A DNA stretch of 64,000 nucleotides from HGM11368 sp051883455 (GCA_051883455.1 JBJETT010000009.1:124001-188000); one strand, 5' to 3'. Shown: positions 45,901 to 50,528, counted from the first letter of the stretch. The notes: a model not told the origin generated them from the sequence alone. Program-made: numbers and translations.

Positions 45901-48590
45901 TAAGTGTTGTTTAGTCTATAAAAATACCTACCCGAATGTCCTTGACTGGTATCCATAGAAAAATCGCTATGATGGGAAACGTTGCTACCATACGATGGCG
46001 CACTAACAAGTACTTGAGCATAAATACTACCTTCATTGTACGGACAAATACCTGCTGCCAACTTCTTTTCTGCTGTTCCGCCACCCTGATTGGTTGCATC
46101 CATCGTACCGTTTGTTCGCTCAAACGTTGCGCCAATTATCGTACCGGTATTTTTGCCAACCACACCACCTACTGCGGCAATCATACTATTGGCACCTACC
46201 TGGAAATTGGAAGACGTATTAAGTATACCCTTGACATTTTTCATCGTACCGGAGTTCAAACCGCACACAATGCCAAGGAAGTTATTGTGCGCGCTGACAA
46301 TATGCGTTTGAATATGTCCCGTATTGGTTACGGTAACGCTTCTAAGTTCTCCTTTGTTTTCACCTACGAAAAGACCCGTATAAGACTCGGCACCAGATAC
46401 GCCCATTTGCCACTTCTCACCTGCATAGTTGACGTTGAGATTGATTATGCTACCTTGATTGGTCTTGATCAATGCACCCATACTGCCACTAGCGGAGTTG
46501 TTATCCCAAGTTGATCCGCCATTTAGACTATATCCTATTGTAATCGTGTTACCATTTCCATATATTTTTTGTCCACTTTCTACTACGTACTTCGCACCTT
46601 TATTTCTTGTATTACCTTCATATTCTATTTGATCTGCGGTAATACTGATACTCGTTGTCAAATGCCATTCTTTGTTGGGGGTGGTATCATTTAGACAAGC
46701 CTTCAAATCATCAACGCTAGATATTGGATTGGACGTAGTAACTTTCGCAGTATCGTCTTTGGACGTGCTTGCGCCGTTGCCTGTCATATTGGCAACGTAT
46801 ATTGACTTTTCTGCAATAGCCTCTTTTAGGGCTAGTTCCGAAATAGATGGCGATAGACCTATCCAACCCTTCCATTCGTTGTTAAGATTATAGTTGTACC
46901 TATTGTTAGCCTTATCATACATTATATTAGGCAAAACAATCTTAGCATCTCTCTTTATTATCTTCAAATACACCTCACCGGCTACGGCACTAGCGAACTT
47001 ATATGGTGTAGACGAAGTGTCGCTAAATAGAGACGGCACTGTGATTGGTCCAAAAGAAGTAGAGCTAACGTCTTTGCTAACTATCAAATAGTTGCTATTA
47101 GTTTGTCCGCTATTACTCTTCTTAGTACCATCGTCTTTGATAGGATAGAATACTATTCTGAGCCCTTGCGTCTTGGCACTGTACGGTGCTTGCTTTGTAT
47201 AATCTCTTCCATTAGTCAACGCAGATACCGTACCTAGATTGGTATAAGCCTCGTTGTCAACGTCGGCACTATACTCAACAAAAGCATCATAAGCTTGATA
47301 CTTGGTCAACTTGTACGTGCCATTGTTCATGTTTTTACAAATATATGCAGTTCTTTGATTTTTTACAATAGAATTGTCATTTACACCAATCACCATCATT
47401 TCACCGGTGCTAGCGGCATTGGTGCGACTATAGATATACTCTCCTTCGCCCAAATCCATTGTTACACTTATCTCTAAGGCGTCGGCGCTCTCCCCTGTAA
47501 AGTACCAGTTTTTGATTGTAGAGTCTAAATCTATATTTGCATAAGCTGCCCCATTGGCATCGTACCAATAGCCTTCGGTACCCTGTGTGTGGTTTTTATA
47601 TTCGCCTTTATCGGGGTGCGATATCGTACCGTCTATTACCATGCCGTATATCGCGCCATTATTGAGATAGCAGATGCCTGCATACTTCTTATTTGCTTGA
47701 TCGGCGCCATCTACCGCTATTTGTCCGCCATCGCTCGTCTTGAAGGTCGCTCCATAACAATATGCCCCACTTCTATTTTCTCCAATGATGCCACCTACGT
47801 AAGTCCAACCATCTCCGCCTACGCCCCAATAATATCCGTCTTGTTTTCCTTTCAAAAGCCCGTTTGTCTGTATGTGTGTGAAAACGTTCTTAAGTTTGCC
47901 TCCGGCCAAATTTAGTCCGACGATACCGCCTACACAAGCTGCTTCGGAAGTAGAGTTCTTTTGACAATATACCGTGCCGGCAACGAGTGCCGCCACGTTG
48001 CTAATCGTACCGTCATTGGCACCTGCAATGACACCTAACCACGACCACTCACCACCTGAATTGGTCACTTGATACGAGCCGGTAACTTTTACCTTTAGGT
48101 TGTTTATCGTGCCACTATTCTTTTGGACAAAAATGCCTTGATAGTTGTTGCCAGCAAAATTAACACTAGCCGGTATGGTTATGGTAAATCCATTGCCGTT
48201 CAACGTCCAATCGCTTGATATATTATATGCGCGTTTGGAAGTAATCGTAGCGAGTGTAATGTTCGTAGTTAGGCGGCCCATTGTGTTTCCATTGGTATTG
48301 GTTGTACTGTTGTCAGTTGCCGCTTTAAGGAACGTATTTAGTTTTGCTTCGCTGTCTATCTCATATCCACCTGACGACACGATAGAACTTGGGTCTGCTA
48401 TCCATCCGGACGTACTTTGGTCGGCTCTAGCAGTAGTAACTACTTTTGTCCCAACATCATGCGCATCTAAACCGCCATTGTTGTATGCGCCAAAGTCTCC
48501 GCCAAGGACTACAGCCATACCAAATATCATCACTACTGCGATGAGTGATGCGAGGATTGCTATTAAGTTGTGTCTATTCGATTTGTTCAT
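24942..48590 (-). CDS. Giant secreted adhesin with beta-helix (GLUG-type) modules and YDG repeats
   Basis: One uninterrupted frame of 7,882 residues. The N-terminus has a signal-like span (residues 9-30). Residues about 60 to 3300 are Asn/Thr/Gly-rich parallel-beta-helix-like sequence with recurring GLUG-style text (VGGIVGLNLAGGKLKNV, GVNDGTIQNL). I see six repeats of a longer unit, LKAFL...LTTNITL...TLNGNGFTI...NSGTINNL, starting near residues 80, 620, 1310, 1745, 2260 and 2870, and two more near 6810 and 7630. Residues about 3800 to 6600 form a block of about fourteen units, each carrying a K-x-YDG motif (KTYDGTT and variants, near residues 3818, 3964, 4081, 4195, 4290, 4613, 4915, 5240, 5357, 5715, 6069, 6190, 6463 and a variant at 6577), as in YDG/MBG-domain adhesins; a last variant is near 7275. 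No LPxTG, SLH, choline-binding or C-terminal membrane segment is seen. It is translated right after a SipW-type substrate gene, with AAGGGAG inside that gene as ribosome binding site. Role: surface adhesion or matrix, inferred. Confidence 0.9.
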   Translation of the reverse strand: MNKSNRHNLIAILASLIAVVMIFGMAVVLGGDFGAYNNGGLDAHDVGTKVVTTARADQSTSGWIADPSSIVSSGGYEIDSEAKLNTFLKAATDNSTTNTNGNTMGRLTTNITLATITSKRAYNISSDWTLNGNGFTITIPASVNFAGNNYQGIFVQKNSGTINNLKVKVTGSYQVTNSGGEWSWLGVIAGANDGTISNVAALVAGTVYCQKNSTSEAACVGGIVGLNLAGGKLKNVFTHIQTNGLLKGKQDGYYWGVGGDGWTYVGGIIGENRSGAYCYGATFKTSDGGQIAVDGADQANKKYAGICYLNNGAIYGMVIDGTISHPDKGEYKNHTQGTEGYWYDANGAAYANIDLDSTIKNWYFTGESADALEISVTMDLGEGEYIYSRTNAASTGEMMVIGVNDNSIVKNQRTAYICKNMNNGTYKLTKYQAYDAFVEYSADVDNEAYTNLGTVSALTNGRDYTKQAPYSAKTQGLRIVFYPIKDDGTKKSNSGQTNSNYLIVSKDVSSTSFGPITVPSLFSDTSSTPYKFASAVAGEVYLKIIKRDAKIVLPNIMYDKANNRYNYNLNNEWKGWIGLSPSISELALKEAIAEKSIYVANMTGNGASTSKDDTAKVTTSNPISSVDDLKACLNDTTPNKEWHLTTSISITADQIEYEGNTRNKGAKYVVESGQKIYGNGNTITIGYSLNGGSTWDNNSASGSMGALIKTNQGSIINLNVNYAGEKWQMGVSGAESYTGLFVGENKGELRSVTVTNTGHIQTHIVSAHNNFLGIVCGLNSGTMKNVKGILNTSSNFQVGANSMIAAVGGVVGKNTGTIIGATFERTNGTMDATNQGGGTAEKKLAAGICPYNEGSIYAQVLVSAPSYGSNVSHHSDFSMDTSQGHSGRYFYRLNNTYTTTSITVGGSAKKVVKIDTSSYSKRYYFDGSTADNGNALVVKIVPNIGDSQVISRVDGQEVTKCKEYSYVLANIESKDSVGDFTITSGSVNNGSNNLKDESGRGFLPDDYSAILSAFTSVLAITNASSMDANSPMSKARVGGYTFIGSSTFSTNLRSALAAYATNYNISISMANGDSTRYYVVGNVEVTLDDYYHIQGTTTATISKSDSRWIYSIEDFGQGRLTIPDSAWLLGGNNYKELIQTYKEGKRNLSATFNKSLISISGIGTTDAKDVYANSLINININSTRTNKVDVYVSKKANSLNVYDLSTTPYTANVTWTYGATSDSDATPKYTFTIVCNDDMFKAIGGTFSPSLAIAGKPSNKITLSSDSFDSGRFSFDVPEGTMQEKEYYGANNTFDLNALYLYDMGIAANASVENKEAYLKAFLSGDISASRAYAGAQTLTLNADVTITSALGSAVIFNQYKTLNGNNKTVTLTSATGGNYASGDGTTYSTPGYPTNVIGYTNYVYRGGLAAVSCGTIQNVNIVLGGDLGTSTANAKSYAVGGVVGLNQGGSFSNVKVTVASNQEIGSIGQPSTWGTVIGVNDGGNLSNITVNGGYGTKIINKSGKYNSVYESNYYGYIGGVVGIMNLTERASVYVNFAQESTAKANFITMAAPSSFYNIYNMYLGDYETNTGASEVKAAIGLITATGYVSGQTRFETSAAKFSNIVFFNKTNDKLPFFAINGSGNVGGVWSAYGVLSRLESNSDPTTTSNLNNGLMYGTGITLKYDSYRGQKVLDMLDYTVTCASNNVTLKLNRPDIRLGDNSTGDGSVDKNDISVLFANAIMTNSTANTIQKTAILDMTLAVTTADGLRLFLLGKDASNQTVVGEGKTTDPLMAIINGIGIESDITINAWSNSTLLKVDAGRTLNGGNHTVTMNLTSTNKAYADYSSSDNWNGYKLVYDFIGVNDGTIQNLKFVGQVGNFSSYDVTGNHIIGSLVAVNNGTINSVTYTNNGIGTYKNSNSANVTIAGLVAGVNTGAITSTNVFNRALFSVWGTFAIGSSAAMGAIAGVNDGGYATGVKVFGDNAIELVSKTAKQTPEANNNTALYVGGVFGVASNDGAVSFATKTIRKHSTDAGISNAVISNANVIVAGGMGIRYSGGAINTYGSRGIFAGIVTSDPANAQTTMSGLAFMDMQTNPNLAVSYVYDAGVLSYFASDRIFNNSLSNGELTMMGYYGYDNGTTPDTSCVSGGKVDIVDYHGNSIFMYNYDATTNTNTYNGKTFLSGLQNYMNGSANTIEFDVKNVSSYLYVDDPMNMGIVCMSATLGGILTGTVLNYDTAKGLSGFATSTVNNVVSGVTYKYKWAIDPGRDSSNQSNIIQGFIEGKTATSFRAAGAALALTLTTDTEVSFAGLSAGRVLEAGRSINGGGYTLTVNVGSDTLDINEGNASNLYAVEGYDVVGVGGLFSAVQGVISDLNIVVNITGGTINATGTNLAVGGAVGIISGVTSTFGSVQVNVNGTTINFNDGGKTLAFGGAVGAIYNNGSNTSLTLNQNHTNYVYMKGVTMTGNAQNVAIGGAVGLLQGSMLQGGANPTVLYLSSLNRLAGTQGFDVTSTVSFSGTGGLGGLVGIMAGSTLQNINIDQGMSFAGTAPSQYLWTAERDMVWTLNGGSGSAVSAMGGAVGVSFSGNINSVGVNSRARLINNVGTDAGDATGNYIGGLLGLGSNSGDMSLTGTSDAHTETINGKTYTLTTTKINYIYAGQIGMIAMPDGGHAGYVTGRYINAKESYFVDNNNYNLRNIVWIDFTRKQADLYSKIQVFGATDAAGITLSSVAGMSVLGYVSTDMYNTLTQAGYNKSGTYADHDKLATYTKISAADFKGKDISIALVAYVVQSGTYYQRSLSIKLIGTLTTGGGGYTPYNTTANVDGTEYLRYWTAQIMAADNKTGLRDVITINSNILSANTPVSDMYFYTVNDVQGKHGYLRIQLFRNEVTITTEAQLKAFISNNNQGDSALDSYVNAVAGTLGANITLNQNINYYMLSKDLYGSGSYTITLAPSDNMNADSMPIINLCDASITPNYKEYAVLANNETPIMNTETRVFGLFVGGLKTGNVIEGVNFALNKQAWVTIARSNGKKPYEPFSMVAGIIMGINMGTIQNCTLELGASANFVVNRTITETGDNVFRGHARRNMCIVGGFAGMNIGKYGSTATVGNCTLNMNDSAVIRSICEFRRNAGAGAYPHAQAMAGGMVGWVGARSDIINSTLNGGGLIEATSSGILYFYSTNWGYADVGWLRTQTLASGAGALIGVNTNNYILSAANEEDHQDFRDIYDSNGNLRTGWNTQPYTNVRPENHDQSTIHIDGVIINWFGYTIEDIKAMVQMDTDGYRIRGMQMVDSQDRPYYRGDGKPLTGVEFGYRQIAGICDWETIHNVYLVTPSDQGTTTERAGWPNRETDDKVGDEGQYYDKDKLNSYRGTTLPAGTYTSQYVGRGGVLGATKSSPFELYVYDNTNPNNLILKDKTALGTNIGLSWAGTGIDADLSFDFTIADPPAEGKFLWDTQVWQVQPTSSELFNAKPEDAVVATEGDGWTSPSQPNLLFYNDVYDKINNMSDAIHYADVSHTFKRGNNVYLYYSYGTTGSASIDRNEYYYDSTTGVYYHKTTTSYGNSFGMPALKFYGSDGTEITNSSVSNTLFSSILVDRFTGKDPTNEANMTAVATTSIKDGNGNITGVKVNDPAAGSYRISFDTKSDANIGSAIKDISSKTIIFPENDIVSGKFKIVEIVTPLGLRAGDMTFIAEKGASISSKTNLHLDVAQILVGGVNVLSGNGNYVYNGIDYASKIDGIKPDKMTVTSIGMTDVTLNLEDWEYYGYVAATNSLGTNRSYLIAGSGFTLEYDFEDANNNSYTKLDGTDVIKLEVSGSQVTLRGRGLVIPVDKKIDHVQKTYDGSNSTNTSGSLKYGNVLPNSTSSTGTDKPTFDRYDDVYAGNGKTVYMNMYRLVFNGYKYKIDRYYQNSGFAMRAASSTNSNNTNDNWKNSVDVETNPTSSHQFDSAPLSISGSGALKTSSSGSVKVKLIGTILPQAVTINYIAKEYDGDEAIVYSKVDFSYSGTTTTGLQPKATFVSADVVYGGKGSYNSIVFSDIVTIVDQADNSNVFYAMTDANPINRNNYAIAANTTGVTYNPTAKTVTLAGLGIIVPQAVQVKLAQKTYDGNNFFVSGMTYNLAKVSNTSQSVSLNDMGLTSLSSSNGTFNNANVGDSKTITLSGTRQFEYPNTTLSNKYQARYFATSTAKNYAYSATTYTTGVIIPKQLTWKSNIKSLVNKPYDDTTSYTYASASTLFDGLASGDTTTKPTITFTDANVNTAGVEIKVTTEDVSIGGTTFKCLTENNNYYMTTNTATGMILPRLVEFSNITKEYDGTTTLSYTATTGVNPTTMTTSGAVDGVSLTPKGAYDDRHAYTNRQIEWTTTSFSYNDTPYNILQEAGSATKGKTYAGNYYVASNSAADITPCILMQADFLGVTAKQNKQNGTTNATGLIFTYFAGALYVISGSVNKKNDADVVDGEYALYKSGSLAGKNTDGTYDVGSYDINVTKLTGTDAGNYTLAVPFDLGQDLVINQQEVNSVAITVKPTNVNYNVDLPNAITPISSIAMDSVATDRQINATFTVKTIKWEDASKNAVSKGSPIGGYDLSVEDIEMSGNDNYKLAASATYTVTVTPSGAKALYILPLKNSITKVEKVYDGNTNLGTVTATQTISNYVGEYESKNVQDNLTTNMGDVKIKVKLFEYYGADGQKYTKYVIVIDNSDTMSNYYLDATVTDGYATLQVGVITPKEVTLGTVNITQSDSRGVVANDTKPAPGNFEYYSTATYSYSATLTGVISGDTVGVSITDPCGGTYNADTYDLTFNGLTGADAGNYTFNGTFSAQLTIKPQTLKNVSVSIKPINVVYGNAIPTTIDGATGSAVDYKSNEGVTGNFTISGFTTTATSTSLIGGYDITIDYGKVSLASNPNYVVGSTTTITVAVTPAEAKALYIIPADATLNSVTKTYDGTTTFTGATIVTTPASVAITGTYVDKNAGNGKSVYVDVAAFTYYNTLGAEVSVDIFKATNYKVANTHTTNASVATIDGVGVINKYAIKGSEIKGVTVTQTWKGTPSTTSPFTYYYTAKYVATGKFDLFNAYGDTVTVTLGIYKSTDSGYTNVSGTTNVGVGTYKISLLSVSATPDDNFTVATGEEQYSNVTTFKIDPQVVNNVYVVGNHFATTYTGAPLTYDKSAANFKIYAIDLDDREVNISGGIKENGLTMGVDGQTFATSQTQVGIYNVKVSVNGSAEGNNYTFSAIDNADVYIDQAKTAKTEFAIIPMEATLETAHKTYDGNNTLTGDIVIKFIDANSAAIDFGTATVSATFDSANAGNRKLVFVTKEFAYYPTGTTTKSTLNIIQTSTTTPAEGEGEASVSTTFTNYHIGSSNTVDGVAYIIPKLVDLSSPSKPYDGTTALGGEVSATGTVGGEKISISGSFDDCNAGENIGITINVTDMELGGVHYNALSGNTNYCIAANNYKGTITPRDIESSHLSLLQLARLDAKDGDKQVDMLNIAGIEDNITYTNSVEYTSKYKYQGIGGHLYVAADKTAEPNGNWLFKLYQAFAIEQEKGLTFSVTMLDKNGTEVEFAQNSGAYTIKVVFGGGNYKVATITKTFTITQQEVTDAANIYVYMDSFEGVYGQGNFRSPSASGEYRIGIVDKVSGDIVEFVKGAVGHNFAIGSLAFSKQGGTANKTIEADENGIYIGGYYLFAASVTGESDNFDTSKLDLSAANKKIYGIGKSATDENQSLYYIIPAELDLTSVTKTYDGTVAFTDGSKDPKNVTEFTYGSGVLAEDRTMRLVGEFVDFNATHNNAGTSGTKGAVKIATEIMQVTTLSETTNYNIVLKEGGVKTNYYLAIGSAETMIEVTDKAIIKKYKIENGAIQLSVQGYEGYLADSENKVTKYINAPTDTIEFTYANGYRYNDKFVITGLQPIAGQGLFNAADDINAMSVILGPDNVSNASDNPYELVVKSFTASNYEWGSNATIGKLKINKQLVNEDSIAISIPPLALEYNGNVQKPEGVDKFSFTVKDFYTGLSAKADGAGGSGVSGIKYYMNSVEVPNPTDIGGYSVSVVVDTSYIDTNNYTMADGVSSITKQADNGNAVFFILPKALTVESVTKQYDGTENFVDIQVNGVKADSVADPKTIITIDEGGFVKESDKNIVYNAIIAKGGYFGSKDIAETESVVYFTASSFSYRTTVDGVVTGGTAYYIYGTNYMVPRASVGHITPAHLTITGMTKTYDGTTALQFEYSYDSNTKVGINKTTERVTGAMKDNKEPIRPAGEYESSAVGTNIAVKFNVTTETVINGVTYYRLVNNDLDGGESNASNYYIFTSNDSVIVKNGMITIEGIGTIKAIAISDGTTSTTADASISNITIDGKAYDSTSAFIYNYSKSYGIADLKATFKFFGGELTCQGTYNSTKGLMEVEGIKDGDKVDKLYFSITFTKATETNSAQNAGEYTIKIKLVTVESDNNNAYEFGTDGKLTLSKRFKINKYQLKQDELKIKVAALEREYDGKEGITTDGSDAKTWVAGKVESTLTYTITLSGATTTSKLTISSVKKTNETQTFINVGKYALQVQVTGYDDTNYMLGNGVYYNLYSQANESTEVFQILPKKITLETETVVVKNFDGTVSYLFDAGIKGEQVLLGNTTIAGEYARAGVHTLENTTFNVLDVVLDPTVKGFNSTLYNEETKVLDRATAKGNYVVVGTTTYKLTINPSNIVVAERRYDYNKKTAEIEVAITGLADTQFLNNNVDKTNLAGVLKISVNSFASFEVATTDEIVESSIKTTESLDALGYSSYTITFTYRAKGTLDAATYTDRYVFAVAGATDGYSTNLALTSSELADGQMGGAANNTGTAVATAKDLADKLKANANISLTANIYGWDASLLDSVVNYTGTLYGNGYSIQLAGGLNSDKDKTNGGAFIASLGGTIQDVNFKFTSTQTLSATNVGLVVGNMTGNMTNVSLDIINTPTIDGAKATTIGGFAGIASGSMTNATVIFNASVNNANFGGLVGSATNANLTNVSVRAYNGKTTTGKTLVATQSGCTFNGVIDMIGSDLGVSGITNLYTVNTSLTSAKAYGKLELLTPHTEGFIEYYFTTLNKTGVKTHNVYGGGASERDKTMYQTYGTIENNDTIALAIETLAPRNRFIWEAYSHSYQTEVAGGGHINLSLNRYVAMMPIGTVIEANGYTLDGQSKTDMSFITAGVTMFCPAIGIRGGQEIAASGSTIKEAVYTGEVIEHSVTITETKEDGTKTEKKVIVSATDVGYYDNIVVELKGDVTTDDINYDTSNRTAIVAAIGDGTNVAGAILIIYPKQSVLPTNFSKYYDTTSIGEFTTTVDGKSVTLLGTYVDAQGKEASDVDIAKWVSFANNSNAVRKVLVDKNGNYIAQHHKTDANGTTYSYTKIIIEKNGIDVVFNKGTTLDGVTNDALMKAMAQLIDYDQASKIDNSLDTNIYTYGWVYNVTALGYTVDKDAVTFNNGNLYYVPETINDNAGNFTFTANGLTAGSLNNISTTEPSAFAVFAGTTSSNASITPAQREATYTIVNADKLSFRTTHTKDTVKVAVKTWNLSAYESTHPLPTQMTAKQREAFSDFMSDISADDVDTLSLMSAESGSKIIDNGGSYSIAYTASDKYFAFKLPTTITKNDKDATAYGNYVIVPDSKVIEFRYFIVNANGEFELSTYKDVLMIGERAVVDIDDTQYESNYHKYAYKMTGNINMKSSLITPFDWGNGIAFEGSIDGAGFALTNYILKGENNVGLFAEMASGASVTNLIMGNVMVVATASSGEVKVSALTTSTVGTITDVATEMRVVTATTGSVTIDNAGQSFVRVHKQSGSNVTVSTLLNGTPKVNYLKPSDIDALTKFGGVANFLGKYVLNNAKLKPVIEGEGNERTLRVEVNNFREYWGWYNICPWLEGGNTWNGIRPTKSNVTISPAA

Positions 48591-48591
48591 T

Positions 48592-49260
48592 TTACAACTC
48601 CCTTGACTCGATGGTCGCTACTACTTCTACTTGGTTCATTGCCGGCGGCAGCAATTCGTTTTCTACGTTTAGCCTTAAGAAGACTACTATCACGCCTTCG
48701 TGCCCTGCCGCTATCTCTCCAAGATTTAGGCAGATATTGTCGTCTTTGACCAGTGCCGTTTTCGGTTTCCATTTGCCGGCTACCGGTTTGACGTCGCTGC
48801 CGTTGGCTTTGTCAAGCGTTCCGTTTTTGTCAAAAGCGTTTTCCGCCGTCAACACGTTGTCCACAACCACTATCTGGAACTCGGTTATTTTGTCCATATA
48901 CTTTGCGTTGTCAGAATCCGGGGCAATCACTCGATATCCGTCTTTGGCTGATATGTCTGGCATTCGATATTGGAAGTCGCTCACCGTGATGTACATATTG
49001 CCGTACGCCGTACTGTTACTGCTGTAAGCAAGAACACGGCGAGCATACAACTTGGTCGTGTCGCTACCCGCAACAACGTTTTCTTTAGCCGTTTGCTCGC
49101 CTTCATTGAAAGACCAAGTAAAACTTTCGCTTACCTTGGAACCTAATTCAAAAACATAATTCGCTTTTTGGGTACTAAAAAAGGAATACGTAACCGCCGT
49201 TATGCAACAAACGATTACTACAATCATCACTATCGTAGAATAAAGTGCTGACTTCTTCAT
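48592..49260 (-). CDS. SipW-type secreted subunit (TasA/camelysin-like)
   Basis: A 222-residue exported protein. It starts with KK, a strongly hydrophobic segment (residues 5-24) and the cleavage-region text TAVTYSFFS, the motif expected of substrates of SipW-type signal peptidases (compare TATFAWFS in the protein at 59244). The mature part is beta-rich with GNMYITVSDFQYR and EVVATIESREL and resembles TasA/camelysin-type fibre proteins in layout, not clearly in sequence. The ATG at 49260 is preferred to an upstream TTG: GGGGGAG precedes it. It ends one base before the adhesin ATG, so the two are translationally coupled; it may be the adhesin's minor subunit, anchor or chaperone. Confidence 0.75.
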   Translation of the reverse strand: MKKSALYSTIVMIVVIVCCITAVTYSFFSTQKANYVFELGSKVSESFTWSFNEGEQTAKENVVAGSDTTKLYARRVLAYSSNSTAYGNMYITVSDFQYRMPDISAKDGYRVIAPDSDNAKYMDKITEFQIVVVDNVLTAENAFDKNGTLDKANGSDVKPVAGKWKPKTALVKDDNICLNLGEIAAGHEGVIVVFLRLNVENELLPPAMNQVEVVATIESREL

Positions 49261-49300
49261 TTTCTCCCCCAAGAAAAGACGTCCTTATTTAAGTACCCTT

Positions 49301-49329
49301 ATTATATAAAGAGAGAATTTTTTTTACAA
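49301..49329 (-). promoter_or_regulatory. Promoter of the adhesin unit
   Basis: Minus strand TTGTAA (49324-49329), 17 bases, TATAAT (49301-49306). The leader of about 35 nt contains AGGACGTC and TTGGGGGA, a pair also found in the leader of the EAL-protein gene. Confidence 0.7.
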
Positions 49330-49498
49330 GTTTTTGAAGTCAATTTAATTTTCATTTATGTAAGAATTTACATACATTAAAAGTTTATTAAAATATTCAC
49401 AATCAAATTTCAAATTTTGTTCAAATTTTTCAAATTTCTACAAACGTTGACAATCATCATCAAGCCAAAAAGCCGTCCTCTTGTGTTCGGGAAGGGTG
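49330..49498. other. AT-rich intergenic stretch upstream of the adhesin unit
   Basis: Strongly AT-rich, with runs such as AAATTTTGTTCAAATTTTT near 49415-49435. A similar TTGTTCAAATTTTGTTCAA string lies at about 61757, upstream of the EAL-protein promoter. No gene is supported. Confidence 0.4.
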
Positions 49499-49623
49499 TC
49501 TCACGGCATATCTACATCGTTATGCTTTGTCGAACTTGCGGTTGTGCTTAGTCACATACAAGAAGTATGCTCCTGTCGCCCAAGCCTTGTTCTCCTCTCC
49601 TAACTCGCACCTATGCCGTGAGA
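49499..49623 (-). repeat. 126-nt structured element, copy A
   Basis: Ends are a perfect 12-bp inverted repeat (TCTCACGGCATA / TATGCCGTGAGA). Read on the minus strand, the interior has GGTGCGAGTTAGGA, a hairpin CATAC-TTCTT-GTATG and CGACAAAGCATAACGATG. Same family as copies at 51572, 51933, 56504, 60299, 62065 and 62433. Confidence 0.8.
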
Positions 49624-49664
49624 AAAACCGCGATAGCGGTGGAAGGGTTGTCTATTCCTTTGGA

Positions 49665-49715
49665 CAATCCCCCACCCGACAAGTCGGGAGCCCCCTTTAC
49701 ACAAAGGGGCCTTTA
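49665..49715 (+). repeat. CAATCCC/CCCCTTTG palindromic repeat 1
   Basis: Unit with an inner hairpin (CCCGAC/GTCGGG) and a second hairpin CCCCTTT-ACAC-AAAGGGG followed by CCTTTAA. Preceded at 49625-49655 by a degenerate, oppositely oriented copy. A GTCATTC-type palindrome follows at 49723-49760. Confidence 0.75.
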
Positions 49716-49782
49716 ATGTGCTTGTCATTCAGAGCCTTGTTTACAAGGCGTGGGAATCTCTATTTAAATGACGGCGAGCGAC

Positions 49783-49811
49783 TAAAAAAACCGCTCCAAA
49801 AAGGAACGGTT
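49783..49811 (-). terminator. Strong terminator at the end of the fibre operon
   Basis: Minus strand AACCGTTCC and GGAGCGGTT form a 9-bp stem (one G-T pair) with a five-base loop, followed by seven T. It lies about 45 bases past the stop at 49854 and separates the fibre operon from the adhesin unit. Confidence 0.82.
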
Positions 49812-49819
49812 TTCTCGTA

Positions 49820-49845
49820 TTTTTGTCGATACGTATCGAGTTTTT
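49820..49845. repeat. Repeat centred on CGATACGTATCG
   Basis: TTTTTGTCGATACGTATCGAGTTTTT-like string (self-complementary core CGATACGTATCG) that recurs at 61707-61733 with one change in the core, and in a shorter form near 1423-1436. Confidence 0.5.
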
Positions 49846-49853
49846 CTATTATC

Positions 49854-50528
49854 TTACGGTCTTATGACTGTAGTGAGTTTTGGACACTTAGTAAAGCTAT
49901 CCGCGCTGATATTGGCAGGTTTGGTGCCCTCAAAATTGACTGTGGTCAAGTTCTCTAACCCCATAAAAGAGCCATCCAAAATGCTCGTCACCGTACTTGG
50001 AATAGTCACTTCCGTGATAAGGTCGAGGGCAGGAAACTCCTCGGAGCTCATCATTCTTATCTCGGTGACGTCCACTTCTTTGGCTTGTATGACATGCTCC
50101 GAATTTCCTAATTTTACGTAGATCTTGCTAGGAATAACGAGGCTCTCCAACTCACCGAGGTTGGTATTTGCGTAGCCGACAACCCTTGCGTAACTTATAG
50201 CGCCCATTTGCGCGCGCAAATTCTCCTCTGCTACGCCGTCTTTGTATTCTACACCGTCTTTGTACTCATTTTGATAGGTGGCGGAATACTTGTACGAGTA
50301 TTTGTAGGTGGTGTCGGCAGGGTTAAATTCTACGTAACAAAAATTGCCCGCCGAGTCGTACACCTCAAAAATCAAATATTTGTAGGTGGTGTTGGTGACT
50401 TCCACCGTGGTGCCCGTAGCGTCAATGCTACCCGTATCCGACCATACCGCAAAGGTGATGCCCGCCACTGCGCCAAGAACGACTACTACGGCTACGACGA
50501 TTAGTGCCAATTTCATATACTTGCTCAT
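49854..50528 (-). CDS. SipW-type exported protein with leucine-rich repeats
   Basis: A 224-residue protein. The N-terminus has a hydrophobic segment (residues 7-27) ending in AVAGITFAVWSDTGSI, a variant of the SipW-type cleavage text. The middle is beta-rich with Tyr-rich low complexity (YKYSYKYSATYQNEYKDG). The C-terminal 90 residues carry BspA-type leucine-rich repeats (LESLVIPSKI, LITEVTIPSTVTSILDGSF, LENLTTVNFEG, CPKLTTVIRP), which suggest protein or glycan binding. It is the last gene of the fibre operon and its ATG overlaps the preceding stop (ATGA), so it may decorate the fibre as a tip adhesin. Function inferred. Confidence 0.78.
   Translation of the reverse strand: MSKYMKLALIVVAVVVVLGAVAGITFAVWSDTGSIDATGTTVEVTNTTYKYLIFEVYDSAGNFCYVEFNPADTTYKYSYKYSATYQNEYKDGVEYKDGVAEENLRAQMGAISYARVVGYANTNLGELESLVIPSKIYVKLGNSEHVIQAKEVDVTEIRMMSSEEFPALDLITEVTIPSTVTSILDGSFMGLENLTTVNFEGTKPANISADSFTKCPKLTTVIRP

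Noticed and set aside
24942..48590. Long plus-strand reading frames inside the adhesin gene (for example 542, 470, 467 and 423 codons)
   Set aside because: They lie antisense to a single intact 7,882-codon frame, show no domains or signal peptides, and arise because the repetitive Asn/Thr/Gly codons leave the opposite strand free of stops.
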